Origin: Pseudonocardia petroleophila
GTDB lineage: Bacteria; Actinomycetota; Actinomycetes; Mycobacteriales; Pseudonocardiaceae
NCBI RefSeq assembly: GCF_014235185.1
Contig: NZ_CP060131.1
Coordinates: 3,603,501-3,667,500, forward strand
Direction: 5' to 3'
DNA: 64,000 nt
Below are positions 33,978 through 42,145 of this stretch, in pieces (the stretch's first letter is position 1; each line of letters opens with the position of its first letter). The notes beneath the pieces were generated by a model, which ran no database searches, was not told the DNA's origin, and saw only the letters and a program-made list of their open reading frames with translations. Both the position numbers and the translations under genes were made by a program.

Positions 33978-34779
33978 TGGCGGGCAAGGCGACCGGCTCG
34001 CTGCCCGGGCGGGACCTGACCGGTGAGATCGCATTCCTGACCCGCGCGCTGAAGGCCCCGACTCTGCGGGAGTCGGTGCCGCGCCTGGCCGAACGGGCCC
34101 GCAGTGAGAACTGGTCGCACGAGGAGTTCCTGGCCGCTTGCCTGCAGCGCGAGGTCGCCGCCCGGGACTCCCATGGCGGTGAGGGCCGGATCCGGGCTGC
34201 CCGGTTCCCCCCCGGAAGTCATTGGAGGAGTTCGACTTCGACCACGCCCGCGCGCTGAAGCGGGACACCATCGCGCATCTGGGGACGTTGGACTTCGTCA
34301 CCGCACGAGACAACGTGGTGTTCCTCGGACCGCCCGGGACCGGGAAAACCCACCTCGCGATCGGTCTGGCGATCCGGGCCTGTAAGGCCGGGCACCGGGT
34401 CCTGTTCGCCACCGCCAGCGAGTGGGTCGCCCGCCTCGCCGAGGCCCACCACGCCGGCCGCCTGCAGACCGAGCTCGTCCGGCTGGGCCGGTTCCCGCTG
34501 CTGGTCATCGACGAGGTCGGCTACATCCCCTTCGAGGCCGAAGCGGCGAACCTGTTCTTCCAACTTGTCTCCGGACGCTACGAACGGGCCAGCCTGATCG
34601 TCACCAGCAACAAGCCCTTCGGACGCTGGGGCGAGGTGTTCGGCGACGACGTCGTCGCCGCGGCGATGATCGACCGCCTGGTCCACCACGCCGAGGTCAT
34701 CTCCCTCAAGGGCGACAGCTACCGGCTCAAGGACCGCAACCTCGGCCGCGTCCCCGCGGCCACCACCGACGAACCATGA
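33977..34779 (+). pseudogene. istB: IS21-family helper ATPase IstB, frameshifted
   Basis: The first part (MAGKATGSLPGRDLTGEIAF through GRIRAARFP) is the IstB N-terminal domain. The AAA+ part, with EEFDFDHARALKRDTI, Walker A GPPGTGKTH, Walker B LLVIDEVGY and sensor region SNKPFGRWGEVF, lies in the neighbouring frame. The shift coincides with a run of seven C at 34207-34213; eight C would restore one protein of about 267 residues. It may be an inactivating slip, a sequencing error or a slippage site. Confidence 0.85.
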
Positions 34780-34845
34780 ACCACCGAGGGGGTCAACTTT
34801 CAACCGTCGCTGAGGGGTCAGTTTTCAGCCGTCGTTGACAGGCTG

Positions 34846-35448
34846 CAGGTTCAGCGGCCCGAACTCGTCCACGCAGATTACCCGGCCGCTGTCAGGGATC
34901 TGTCCGTCGGCGCAGCGGTCGTAGAGGTCGAGGATCCGCGCCATCTTCTCGCTGAACTGCGGGTCCCGGCTGGCCCTCCAGGTCTTGGTGGCCTGCCAGC
35001 GGACCCCGGCCGCGCGCAGGACCTGGCGGACGGTCTCGACGCTGACCACGACCCGGTGGGTCTTGGCGAGGTGTTCGACCAGCTTGGTCAGGCTCCATGT
35101 GGTGAACGGGCGCCCGGCCTGCTGTGGTGGAGTGCGGGCGACCCGGCAGATCAGCTCGCGGACGTGGTGACCGAACTTAGGAGGTCGGCCCCCGCTCCAT
35201 TTTGGGTCCAGCGCCGCGAAACCCTGGGCGTTGAACGCGTGGATCACCTCCCGCGCGTACTGCGCCTTGGCCGCGAACATCGCCGCCGCCTCGGCCGCGC
35301 TGCGGCCCTGTACCGATGCGAGCACGATCCCTGCCCGACGCAGCCTGACCCGGTCTCGCGCGGTCCTGGTGATCTTCACTAGACGCTCGGCCTCGTCCGG
35401 GGTCAGCTCCCGGACGAAGACCTCGAGCTGTCGCGGCACGCCCACCAC
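34846..35448 (-). pseudogene. IS630-family transposase, N-terminal part
   Basis: About 200 residues from MVGVPRQLEVFVREL onward, with the helix-turn-helix region (LVKITRTARDRVRLRRAGIV and RSAAEAAAMFAAK) and the beginning of the catalytic domain ending VICVDEFGPLNLQP, whose Asp is the first acidic catalytic residue. The frame runs into the IS21 right end at 34845. Joining across the IS21 insertion gives DEFGPLNLQPRPGRGW, the normal family sequence, which confirms the insertion. Confidence 0.85.
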
Positions 35449-35530
35449 CTCCGGCGGACAGCCTCCTGCCGCGGCCGGGGCTGATCAAGCCGACCCGGTT
35501 ACGTCCCCGACCTTCCTGGACGAGGCACTA

Positions 35531-35736
35531 GCTACCGGCGATCAGGCCGACCAGGCGGACGATCTCCCGCCGGGCCGCGCCATGTCGACTGCCCCGAGCG
35601 CGTCCACCCGCCGGACGTGCTCGGTCCGCTCGGCCCACCCCAGCACGGCGGCCAGGTCCAGCCAGCACTCGCGCGACGTTCCGATATCGCGTCGTCTGGC
35701 AATGCACTGACTGGTCTGTCGTTGTCGCGAGCTCCC
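35531..35736. other. Short segment between IS630 and the integrase
   Basis: About 200 bases without an assigned gene. On the minus strand one frame reads RECWLDLAAVLGWAERTEHV and ends shortly before the IS630 end; it looks protein-like but has no recognised family or start and may be a gene remnant. A Tyr-recombinase attachment site would be expected near here, yet no copy of a tRNA end is visible. Confidence 0.35.
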
Positions 35737-36963
35737 TTATTGGTCGAGGCTGGCGCCAAGCCGCTTCAAGGCCTCCTTCGTCGCCTCTGGCGATGCCAAT
35801 GTGTAGATCTCCATGGTCAGCGCGAACTGCGCGTGCCGGAGGATTTGCATGGCCACGCGGGGGTGGACGTCGAGGTCTGCGAGCAGCGTGCCACAGCTGC
35901 GGCGCCCGTCATGCACGGTGATCTTGCGGACATCGGCCTTTCTGCACCGTGCATCCCAGGAACGGTTGAAGTTGCGCGGCTCTATCGGCGTGCCGAAGCG
36001 GGTCGTGAAGACCAGGTCGTTCCCCCGCCATGCAGAGCCAGCCGCATCGCGGGCACCTTGCTGCGCGCCGCAGCGCAGGCGGAGGGCGGCCACGCAGATG
36101 TCGGGGAGGGGGAGTGCGGCGTCGGATCCCTCTGTCTTCGTCTCGCGGTGCAGCAGCTGCCGGCTGACCCGCTGGAGTTGAAGAGTGATCTTGACGGCGT
36201 ACTGATCGATGTCGATGGCCGCCCAGGTGAGCCCGAGCACTTCGCCCTTTCGCAATCCGAGCACGAGGATGAGGACGTAGGCCGCGTAGAGCGGATCGTC
36301 ATCGGCACGGGCAGACTCGAGGAATCGTCGTGCCTCGTCGCTCGTCCAAGCCTGACGTCGGTTTGATCGGCTGCGAACCTTGGGCAGCTTGACCGCGGCG
36401 GCGACGTTGCGGCTGATGAGTTCCTCGGTCACGGCCTGGCCGAGCGCGGATCGAAGACATCCGCGAATGTCGGAGAGGGTTCGTGGGGAGATCGTCGTCT
36501 GACAGCAGCGACTGACGGCGCAGCAACGTTGCTTGTCAGGAGGGCGACGGACGTCCTTTTCCTGGACGCAGCACTGGCACGCCCGAGCGGTTCCGTTGAT
36601 CCAGGTCTGGACATCGCGCACCTGCAGGCGGTCGAGCCGTTTCGCCCCCAGCCCAGGTTCGATGTACAGCCGGACGATCGTCTCGTAGGTCTGGTAGGTC
36701 AACGGCGCGAGGTTGGGACGCACGACCTCGTCGAGCCAGTAGTGCAGGTGCTCGCCGAGCGTAGGAACGCGGTTCGCGACCGGACCGGCCTTGGCGCGTT
36801 GCTGGAGGACGATCCACTTGTCGTGCACCTGCTCCCGGGTCTTGCCGTAGACCCACTTCTTCTGCCTCCTGCCTGCCGGTGTCCGAACCCAGGAGTATGC
36901 GGCGAACCCGTTGCGATAGGCGAAGATCGATCCCTCGCCGTTGGCGCGGGCCCGTCCAGTCAT
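35737..36963 (-). CDS. Tyrosine-recombinase integrase
   Basis: A 408-residue phage-type integrase. An N-terminal AP2-like strand domain (GSIFAYRNGFAAYSWVR), a SAM-like core-binding domain (LGEHLHYWLDEVVRPNLAP) and a catalytic domain with LGLRKGEVLGL (Arg I), HDGRRSCGTLLADLD (His-x2-Arg), ILRHAQ (second His) and EIYTLAS (nucleophile Tyr) are seen. The His box reads HDGR rather than the usual HDLR. A Cys-rich insert (CQCC, RCCAVSRCC) lies in the middle. The ATG at 36963 overlaps the excisionase stop by four bases. It should integrate and excise the surrounding element. Confidence 0.92.
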   Translation of the reverse strand: MTGRARANGEGSIFAYRNGFAAYSWVRTPAGRRQKKWVYGKTREQVHDKWIVLQQRAKAGPVANRVPTLGEHLHYWLDEVVRPNLAPLTYQTYETIVRLYIEPGLGAKRLDRLQVRDVQTWINGTARACQCCVQEKDVRRPPDKQRCCAVSRCCQTTISPRTLSDIRGCLRSALGQAVTEELISRNVAAAVKLPKVRSRSNRRQAWTSDEARRFLESARADDDPLYAAYVLILVLGLRKGEVLGLTWAAIDIDQYAVKITLQLQRVSRQLLHRETKTEGSDAALPLPDICVAALRLRCGAQQGARDAAGSAWRGNDLVFTTRFGTPIEPRNFNRSWDARCRKADVRKITVHDGRRSCGTLLADLDVHPRVAMQILRHAQFALTMEIYTLASPEATKEALKRLGASLDQ

Positions 36964-37160
36964 GCTTCGTACTCCTGAACTCGTCTCGAAACGTACTCGT
37001 CCACCCATTCGGGGAGGATCCGTCGGTATCTGCCGTCCTTGAGTGACCGGAGTTCACCGCTGGCGATGAGTGACTTCGTCTTGTACAGGCCGAAGCCGAG
37101 CATCTCCGCGACCTGTGCGGTCGTGTACCACTTCGGGGGCAAGGTGGTCTGGATTGTCAT
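36960..37160 (-). CDS. Excisionase-like DNA-binding protein
   Basis: A 66-residue protein with a MerR-type/HTH_17 helix-turn-helix: WYTTAQVAEMLGFGLYKTKSLIASGEL, then a wing KDGRYRRILPEWVDEYV. It lies directly upstream of the integrase with an ATGA overlap, the usual order of excisionase and integrase in actinobacterial integrative elements. It probably bends DNA at the attachment site to favour excision. Confidence 0.88.
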   Translation of the reverse strand: MTIQTTLPPKWYTTAQVAEMLGFGLYKTKSLIASGELRSLKDGRYRRILPEWVDEYVSRRVQEYEA

Positions 37161-37204
37161 TGCCGACTCCTGTGCCGTCGATGTAGCGGCTCAGGTATCG
37201 GTCG

Positions 37205-37234
37205 CTACGCGCTGCCGAGGGTTGGCAGGCGTAG
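37205..37234 (-). promoter_or_regulatory. Hairpin in the excisionase leader
   Basis: CTACGC at 37205-37210 and CTGCC at 37212-37216 pair with GGCAG at 37224-37228 and GCGTAG at 37229-37234, giving an 11-bp stem with one bulged base and a 7-base loop. It lies 45 bases upstream of the excisionase start. CGTTCCCCC, related to the motif before the Tad and T4SS operons, follows at 37245-37253. Confidence 0.4.
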
Positions 37235-37570
37235 CGGTCTGCATCGTTCCCCCTCCTGGCCAGAGATCCAGATGCCGATACATCCGTGCGCTATTTGCAC
37301 ATCCATCACGACAATGCCCCTAGAGCAGCGCAGGCTACGAAACCTTGATGAGGCCGGCGGACAATCACCACGTCATTGGTTTCGCCGTGGATGCCGGTGA
37401 AGCACGGCCGATTCCGGCCGGGTCTGTTTGTCCGACCCTCGATGGGTGGGGAGTTCGTAAGCTGAGCGAAGATAGAACCGGCCCCTGACCTCGTCGTTCG
37501 TGACGCTGTTCCCCCTGGCGGAGCAAGATATGCGCTAAGTAGACCTTCGGTCTACTCATGCGCGGTGTCG

Positions 37571-37598
37571 GTGGCCGGAACCGGGGGGTTCCGGCCAC
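37571..37598. repeat. Perfect 12-bp inverted repeat (oriT or terminator candidate)
   Basis: GTGGCCGGAACC at 37571-37582 and GGTTCCGGCCAC at 37587-37598 with a GGGG loop. It lies about 190 bases upstream of the first mobilisation gene and close to two DnaA-box-like sequences. A hairpin of this kind next to mobC/relaxase genes is typical of an origin of transfer, but a terminator is equally possible. Confidence 0.5.
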
Positions 37599-37784
37599 TT
37601 CTGTCCACAGCGAACACCGCGGTCAGGACTTATCCACAGGTCCTCGACTGCGGCTCCGCGCCTCTGCCGCCCTTGCTGCAATCGATTGGTTGAGGCGGGC
37701 GGGCGGGCGGGAGGGTTCGGGTTGTGGCAATCGGGTTTTGGATTGTGGCGTCGCGGTACGGGCCGCGTCGCGGGGTGTTGCTCG

Positions 37785-38003
37785 ATGCCCCCGGATGAGG
37801 AGTTCGACCCGCTCGCGGTGGCATGGTTGCGCGATGCGCGGGATCGGCTTTTCCATGCGGTGCCGGTCGATCAGCTGCCGCCGCGTCGTGATCCGCCCGG
37901 TCCCGTCGCGCTCTGTGGGCAGCTGGTGCTGCTGACCTCGCTCCTTGACGATCCGGCGGGTACGGCATGCAGGCCCTGCCGGCGGAGGATCTCTCTGCCC
38001 TGA
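37785..38003 (+). CDS. Small hypothetical protein of the mobilisation module
   Basis: A 72-residue protein beginning MPPDEEFDPLAVAWLRDARD and ending TACRPCRRRISLP. The C-x2-C near the C-terminus and the basic end could bind metal or nucleic acid. It overlaps the MobC-like gene by 37 bases. No family recognised; its start ATG is the last one that keeps the acidic N-terminal helix. Confidence 0.5.
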   Translation: MPPDEEFDPLAVAWLRDARDRLFHAVPVDQLPPRRDPPGPVALCGQLVLLTSLLDDPAGTACRPCRRRISLP

Positions 38004-38518
38004 GCCGGCAGCGCGACTTCGGTGCGGTGGTTGGCGCTGGGGAACCGCAGGGCACGGCTGCGGACGCCTCGGCGGGCAGCCTCGCTCGGGTGAGCAGCGC
38101 CAACCGTCCTGGGCCAGGGCAGCGTCGACGTCGCCCGCCGGTCGACGCTCCCCGGCGGCACGAGGTACGGGTGCGTCTGAGTCCCACCGAAGCTGATGTT
38201 GTCGGCGCGGCCGCGCGGCGTGAGGGGTTGTCGGTCGGTGCTTGGGTCGGGCAGCTCGCCGTGGGGCGCGCGCAGGGCGAGGCGGACCCGGTGCCAGTGA
38301 CGTGGCAGGAGCTCGTCGTCGAGCTGGTCCGGTTCCGCGCCGATGTCCGCCGGGCCGTGGACGTGATCGAGCAGGTCACGGCAGGCCCACAGAGGACGAG
38401 TGCCGCGGACCTGGCTGGTGAGCTTCTGGGTCGGGTCGACGCTGCGACGGCAGCAGCCCTCGCAGCCGGCACGGGGGGCCGGCGTGCGGGAGCCCGCGGC
38501 GGGCGCCAGGGCCGGTGA
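37967..38518 (+). CDS. MobC-like mobilisation accessory protein
   Basis: A 183-residue protein. After a basic, disordered first 60 residues comes a ribbon-helix-helix segment HEVRVRLSPTEADVVGAAARREGLSVGAWVGQLA, the usual DNA-binding fold of MobC relaxosome proteins. An amphipathic helix follows (LVVELVRFRADVRRAVDVIE). It precedes the relaxase with a GTGA overlap, the normal MobC-relaxase order. It likely binds oriT and helps the relaxase nick. Confidence 0.8.
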   Translation: MQALPAEDLSALSRQRDFGAVVGAGEPQGTAADASAGSLARVSSANRPGPGQRRRRPPVDAPRRHEVRVRLSPTEADVVGAAARREGLSVGAWVGQLAVGRAQGEADPVPVTWQELVVELVRFRADVRRAVDVIEQVTAGPQRTSAADLAGELLGRVDAATAAALAAGTGGRRAGARGGRQGR

Positions 38519-39987
38519 TCACGAAGGTCGTTCACGGCTGGCGGCCGGCCGGTTTGCTGGCCTACCTGCTGGGCCCGGGCACGTCCGAGGTGCATCGTTC
38601 ACCGCGGGTCATCGCGAGCTGGGACGGCCTCGACGCGGGCTGGCAGCCGGAGCGGACGGGACCCTCCGAGTACGACCTGCAGCTCGGCCCGCTGGTGGAT
38701 GCGCTGCACGCGCCGGCGATCGCGGCGGGCCTACCGACCCGCGCGCCGCAGAACGGGTCGAAGCGCGGGTACGTGTGGCACTGCTCGGCCCGGCTGGCCG
38801 CGTCGGACCGCACCCTGGATGACGGGCAGTGGGCGGACATCGCTCGGGAACTGCTTGATGGTGCGGGCATCGCCGAGCGCGGCGATCCGGGTGGGCCGCG
38901 GTGGGTGACGATCCGGCACGCGGAGGACCACATCCACATCGCGGCCGTCCTGGTGCGCCAGGACACCGGCCGTCGGTTCTGGCCGCATCACGACTACCCG
39001 AAGCTGCGTGCGACCGCGCGGGCCATCGAGCAGCGTCTCGGCCTGACCTTCACCGCCGTGGCAGACGACACGGCGGCCCGGCGGCCGGGTCGGGGCGAGC
39101 TCGAGAAGGCGGCACGGCAGGGGCGCGGTCCGGCGAGACCGGAGCTGCGCCGCGCCGCGCACGAGGCGGCCATCCGGGCGGGCGGGCCGGAGGAGTTCGT
39201 CGAGGAGCTGCGGGCGATGGGCTATCGGGCGGAGCTGCGGCGAGGTCCGTCGGGTGACGCGCTGGGCTACCGGATTGGGAGGGCGGGTGACGTTACGGCG
39301 GCGGGCCAGCAGGTCTTCTTCAGCGGCAGCAAGCTCGCCCCGGACTTGTCGTTGCCGCAGCTGTGCCGCCGCTGGGCCCAGAACGCGGACCGGCCCGGTC
39401 CGGCTGAACGACCGTCGTCCGCGGAGGCCGAGGACGTCGTCGTCCGCGCCCGTGTGGCCGTCGGTGCGCCGGACCCGCGAGAAGGTGTCGACGGCATCGT
39501 CCATGCCACCGGCGACGTGCTGACCGCGCTTGCCGCGAACGACCGGGGTCACAAGCAGGGCTGGTCGGACGCCGCAGAACGGTACGAGCGAGCCTCGCGG
39601 GCGCCGGGTGGGCGGGTTCCCGACGTCGGCCCCGTGGGGACGGAACTGAGGATGCTCGCACGGCGACTGCTCGCCGTCCGCGGCTTCCGCGGGAAGGACG
39701 CGGCCGGCTCGGTGGCCCTGGCGATCGCTGTGGCCGGGCTCCTGCACGAGATCGCGGCCTGGCAACGCGAACGGGACCGCGCGCATCAGGCCGCCGCGGC
39801 CGACGCCGCGGGCGCCCGCCTGCAGGCCCGCCACCTGGCGCGGCGCGATCCCCACCTTGGCTCGAGAGGGGCACCGGGGAGCGGGAGGGAACGCGCCGGA
39901 TTCCCGCGGGAGCCAGGCTCGGCCACACAGGTGGTGCCGGAGAGCGAGGCGAGGATGACGCGACGATCAACAGGCCCGCGGCCGTGA
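38515..39987 (+). CDS. Relaxase/mobilisation nuclease
   Basis: A 490-residue relaxase. The N-terminus GWRPAGLLAYLLGPG contains a candidate catalytic Tyr (Y17); the metal-binding His motif is seen in RHAEDHIHIAAVLV (HIHI) about residue 140. The remaining 330 residues have no named motif beyond a helical region. It nicks oriT and pilots DNA through the transfer channel. The GTG start overlaps mobC by four bases. A decayed relative lies at 26900-27215. Confidence 0.88.
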   Translation: MITKVVHGWRPAGLLAYLLGPGTSEVHRSPRVIASWDGLDAGWQPERTGPSEYDLQLGPLVDALHAPAIAAGLPTRAPQNGSKRGYVWHCSARLAASDRTLDDGQWADIARELLDGAGIAERGDPGGPRWVTIRHAEDHIHIAAVLVRQDTGRRFWPHHDYPKLRATARAIEQRLGLTFTAVADDTAARRPGRGELEKAARQGRGPARPELRRAAHEAAIRAGGPEEFVEELRAMGYRAELRRGPSGDALGYRIGRAGDVTAAGQQVFFSGSKLAPDLSLPQLCRRWAQNADRPGPAERPSSAEAEDVVVRARVAVGAPDPREGVDGIVHATGDVLTALAANDRGHKQGWSDAAERYERASRAPGGRVPDVGPVGTELRMLARRLLAVRGFRGKDAAGSVALAIAVAGLLHEIAAWQRERDRAHQAAAADAAGARLQARHLARRDPHLGSRGAPGSGRERAGFPREPGSATQVVPESEARMTRRSTGPRP

Positions 39988-40631
39988 CGCGCGGCAGTGA
40001 CCAGGCCGTACTGGCGATCGTGCGGCTGGTCGGAGCCCAGGACACGGCCGTCACCGTGCAGCATCCGGGCACGGACGAGGCGGCCGTGGCGGTGCGGATC
40101 GGCCGGACCCTGCTGTATCTGCATCAGGAGACGACGGCGGAGCACTTCCTCAACGTATGGCTGGAGAGCCACGAAGCGGCCAAGGCGCTGCCGGTCAATG
40201 CCGACCGCAGGAGCATCCGGGGCTTGCGGGGGATGCCCGAACCGGGTGTCGTCGTCAACGCCATCGGCCGTCCGGCGTCCAGCGTGACCATCGTCGGAGA
40301 GGGGGAGCAGACGAATCGCTCGTATCTGCGGGTCCAGCTCGGTCGTGTCGCGTTCGAGGTACGGGACCATGGCGCCTTCCACAGCTGTACCAACGCGTTC
40401 CGCGATGCCTACAACCTCGCTCGGCACGTCTTCGTGCCGCCGGGCTCCGAGCGGGTGCTGCGGGGTGCCGTCGACATCGCGTCGGACGCCTTCTTCCCGG
40501 CGCTGGTCAAGCGGGATCTGCGGGCGACGCCGTCGCGGCTGCGGCCTAATGCATCCGGTGCGGCGGCTCAGCCGCCGGCTCCGGCGTCGGTGTCGCGTCT
40601 CCGGCCGCCGACGTCGGGGATGGCGCCATGA
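39984..40631 (+). CDS. Hypothetical protein of the mobilisation operon
   Basis: A 215-residue soluble protein. A domain of roughly 160 residues (SDQAVLAIVRLVGAQDTAVTV, TLLYLHQETTAEHFLNVWLE, SYLRVQLGRVAFEVRDHGAF) is followed by a Pro/Ala-rich tail. No family recognised. Overlaps of four bases on both sides place it in the relaxase operon, so a role in DNA processing is likely. Confidence 0.7.
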   Translation: MTRGSDQAVLAIVRLVGAQDTAVTVQHPGTDEAAVAVRIGRTLLYLHQETTAEHFLNVWLESHEAAKALPVNADRRSIRGLRGMPEPGVVVNAIGRPASSVTIVGEGEQTNRSYLRVQLGRVAFEVRDHGAFHSCTNAFRDAYNLARHVFVPPGSERVLRGAVDIASDAFFPALVKRDLRATPSRLRPNASGAAAQPPAPASVSRLRPPTSGMAP

Positions 40632-41521
40632 GCACCGACTACCCGCTGCTCGCGGTTCCCGGTTACGAGCTGTACCAGCTCGCGCACGTCGCCACGTTCA
40701 TCGCTGACGGGCTGGTCCGGCACCGGCGTGCTGCCGTGGCGCGGGACCGCCCGGGTCGGCGACGGGCGGCGCGCGACGTGGACGCAGGGCGGGTGGCCCT
40801 CGCCAACGCCACCGGCGATCCATCCGCAGCGGCCGGGCCGTTGCCGCGTCCGCTCGACAACGACACCTATCGCGCTGCGCGTGGGTTGCTGGCCGGGCAG
40901 ATGAAGCGTGAGGCGATGGTCGTGTCGATGTCCAGCCTCGGCCGCGACAGCTGGGCGGTCGTCGGGTTCGTTCCCGGGCTCGGTCCCGTCGGCGCCGAGC
41001 TGGCGAACCACGACCTGGCCGGAGCGTTGCGGGAGCACATCCTCACTCGGCCTGCTCGGGAGCTCGTCGGGTGGAGCGTGACCGATCGGCCGCTGCGACT
41101 GGGCCAGGACCGGTGGGGCACCGCAGATGAGGCCGCTGCCGTGGCCGACCTCGATCCCCGACGCGCGCAGCACCAGGCGGTCGCGCGGAATCTGCGGGGT
41201 GTGTCGAGCGAGGTCGACGGGGTGATCGCCGAGAGGTTCGCCGGCGTCGACCTCGATGCATCGTCCGCTTCCCCGGCACCGCCGCCTCAACGGGCCGCGT
41301 CCTCGCCGACCCCCGGCGAGGAGGCGACACGGCAGCCGTTCCGAGCCGCGTCCCGCGCACTTGCAGTCGAGGCCGACGACGACGCCGTCGAACTCCTCAA
41401 TCAGCAGAATGATGCGTCCGGCGCCCGCGCAGCACTCGGCGACGTGCCCGGCCGTTCCCCGCGCCCCGCCCAACCGTCGAGCCACCGAGCTGCGCCCGGT
41501 CGCGGCGCGATCAGGCCGTGA
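40628..41521 (+). CDS. Hypothetical protein, last gene of the mobilisation operon
   Basis: A 297-residue protein beginning MSTDYPLLAVPGYELYQLAH. The central part (YRAARGLLAGQMKREAMVVS, AVVGFVPGLGPVGAELANHD) suggests a folded domain; the last 80 residues are low-complexity Pro/Ser/Ala. No family recognised. Its last 11 bases overlap the end of the prepilin peptidase on the other strand, so no terminator separates the two operons. Confidence 0.65.
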   Translation: MSTDYPLLAVPGYELYQLAHVATFIADGLVRHRRAAVARDRPGRRRAARDVDAGRVALANATGDPSAAAGPLPRPLDNDTYRAARGLLAGQMKREAMVVSMSSLGRDSWAVVGFVPGLGPVGAELANHDLAGALREHILTRPARELVGWSVTDRPLRLGQDRWGTADEAAAVADLDPRRAQHQAVARNLRGVSSEVDGVIAERFAGVDLDASSASPAPPPQRAASSPTPGEEATRQPFRAASRALAVEADDDAVELLNQQNDASGARAALGDVPGRSPRPAQPSSHRAAPGRGAIRP

Positions 41522-42134
41522 CCAGCACCGCCATCAGAGTTCCGGTGACCATCGCGGGGCCGTACGGCACGATCACGGCCCGACCTGAACGGACCGCGAG
41601 CAGGCCCGCGGTCGCCAGGATGAGTAATGCCCAGGCGAGCAGGCCGAGGTACACGGTGAACCAGCCGCTCCAGGCCAGGCACGCGGTCAGGCTCGGTGCG
41701 AGTTTGACGTCGCCCCAGCCCACCGCCCGGTCGCTCAGCCCCTTCCCGATGATCGCGAGGAGGAGACCGGTGAGAAAGCCGTACATCGCCCGTGTGCCGT
41801 TGGCGTGCCCGCCGACGACAGCCAAAGTGGTCGCCATGGCGACGACGGCCGCGAGGCAGCCGGTGAGAACGTCGGGGAGCCTGCGCTCACGGGCGTCGAC
41901 GAGCGCCGCAGCACCGGCCAGGATCAGTAGGGGGAGCAGCCCGACCGCGTGGGCGGTGTCGAGCCGTGCGCCCGCTGCGGCACCGACGCCTCCGAGCGTC
42001 GCGGCCAGCGCGAGGCGAACCGGCGTCGTGGTCACGGCTTTGCGATGCGCCGTCGCCGCTGCGAGGCGCACCAGCAGGGGTGTGAGCGCGGCCGCGCCGA
42101 CGGCGCAGCTGGCCGTCACGAGGATCGCCGCCAC
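41511..42134 (-). CDS. Prepilin peptidase (A24 type IV leader peptidase)
   Basis: A 207-residue membrane protease with about six hydrophobic segments. Catalytic aspartates are D80 (ALVDARERRLPD) and D142 in the family motif GWGDVKLAP. It lacks the N-terminal methyltransferase domain of PilD, as do other Tad-system peptidases (TadV/CpaA). It should cleave the leader peptides of the pilin-like proteins at 45280-46753. It is the last gene of the Tad operon. Confidence 0.9.
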   Translation of the reverse strand: MAAILVTASCAVGAAALTPLLVRLAAATAHRKAVTTTPVRLALAATLGGVGAAAGARLDTAHAVGLLPLLILAGAAALVDARERRLPDVLTGCLAAVVAMATTLAVVGGHANGTRAMYGFLTGLLLAIIGKGLSDRAVGWGDVKLAPSLTACLAWSGWFTVYLGLLAWALLILATAGLLAVRSGRAVIVPYGPAMVTGTLMAVLVTA

Positions 42135-42145
42135 CGGGTCGGTCC

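Larger units (their letters stand above)
32651..34840 (+). mobile_element. IS21-family insertion sequence
   Basis: A 2190-bp element with related terminal repeats: the left end TGTCGACGACGCCTGAAAGC and the complement of the right end TGTCAACGACGGCTGAAAAC agree in 16 of 20 positions, and both are followed by CTGACCCC and then a second TTGACCCCCTC copy. It is flanked by the 5-base duplication GGCTG (32646-32650 and 34841-34845). It carries istA and istB in the usual order with overlapping codons. Confidence 0.9.
32134..35528 (-). mobile_element. IS630-family insertion sequence, split by an IS21 element
   Basis: Ends are GTGCCTCGTC at 32134-32143 and its complement GACGAGGCAC at 35519-35528, each flanked outside by TA (32132-32133 and 35529-35530), the target duplicated by IS630/Tc1 elements. 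Without the nested IS21 element and its 5-base duplication the length is about 1200 bp, normal for the family. The transposase lies on the minus strand in two pieces and is additionally frameshifted. Confidence 0.85.
37161..37784. other. Origin-like gene-free region between the excisionase and the mobilisation genes
   Basis: 624 bases without a convincing gene. They hold the excisionase leader hairpin (37205-37234), GTTCCCCC at 37508-37515, a perfect 12-bp hairpin at 37571-37598, DnaA-box-like TGTCCACAG (37602-37610) and TTATCCACA (37630-37638), and a GCGG-repeat tract near 37690-37715. This is the only long intergenic stretch between the integration and mobilisation modules, so it is the best candidate for oriT or a replication start. 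Confidence 0.45.

Noticed and set aside
35531..35736. Attachment site or real gene between IS630 and the integrase
   Set aside because: No repeat of a tRNA end and no complete frame; kept only as a low-confidence segment.
37686..37720. G-rich GCGG tract as a functional G-quadruplex
   Set aside because: Such tracts are frequent at this base composition; no gene or motif ties it to a function.
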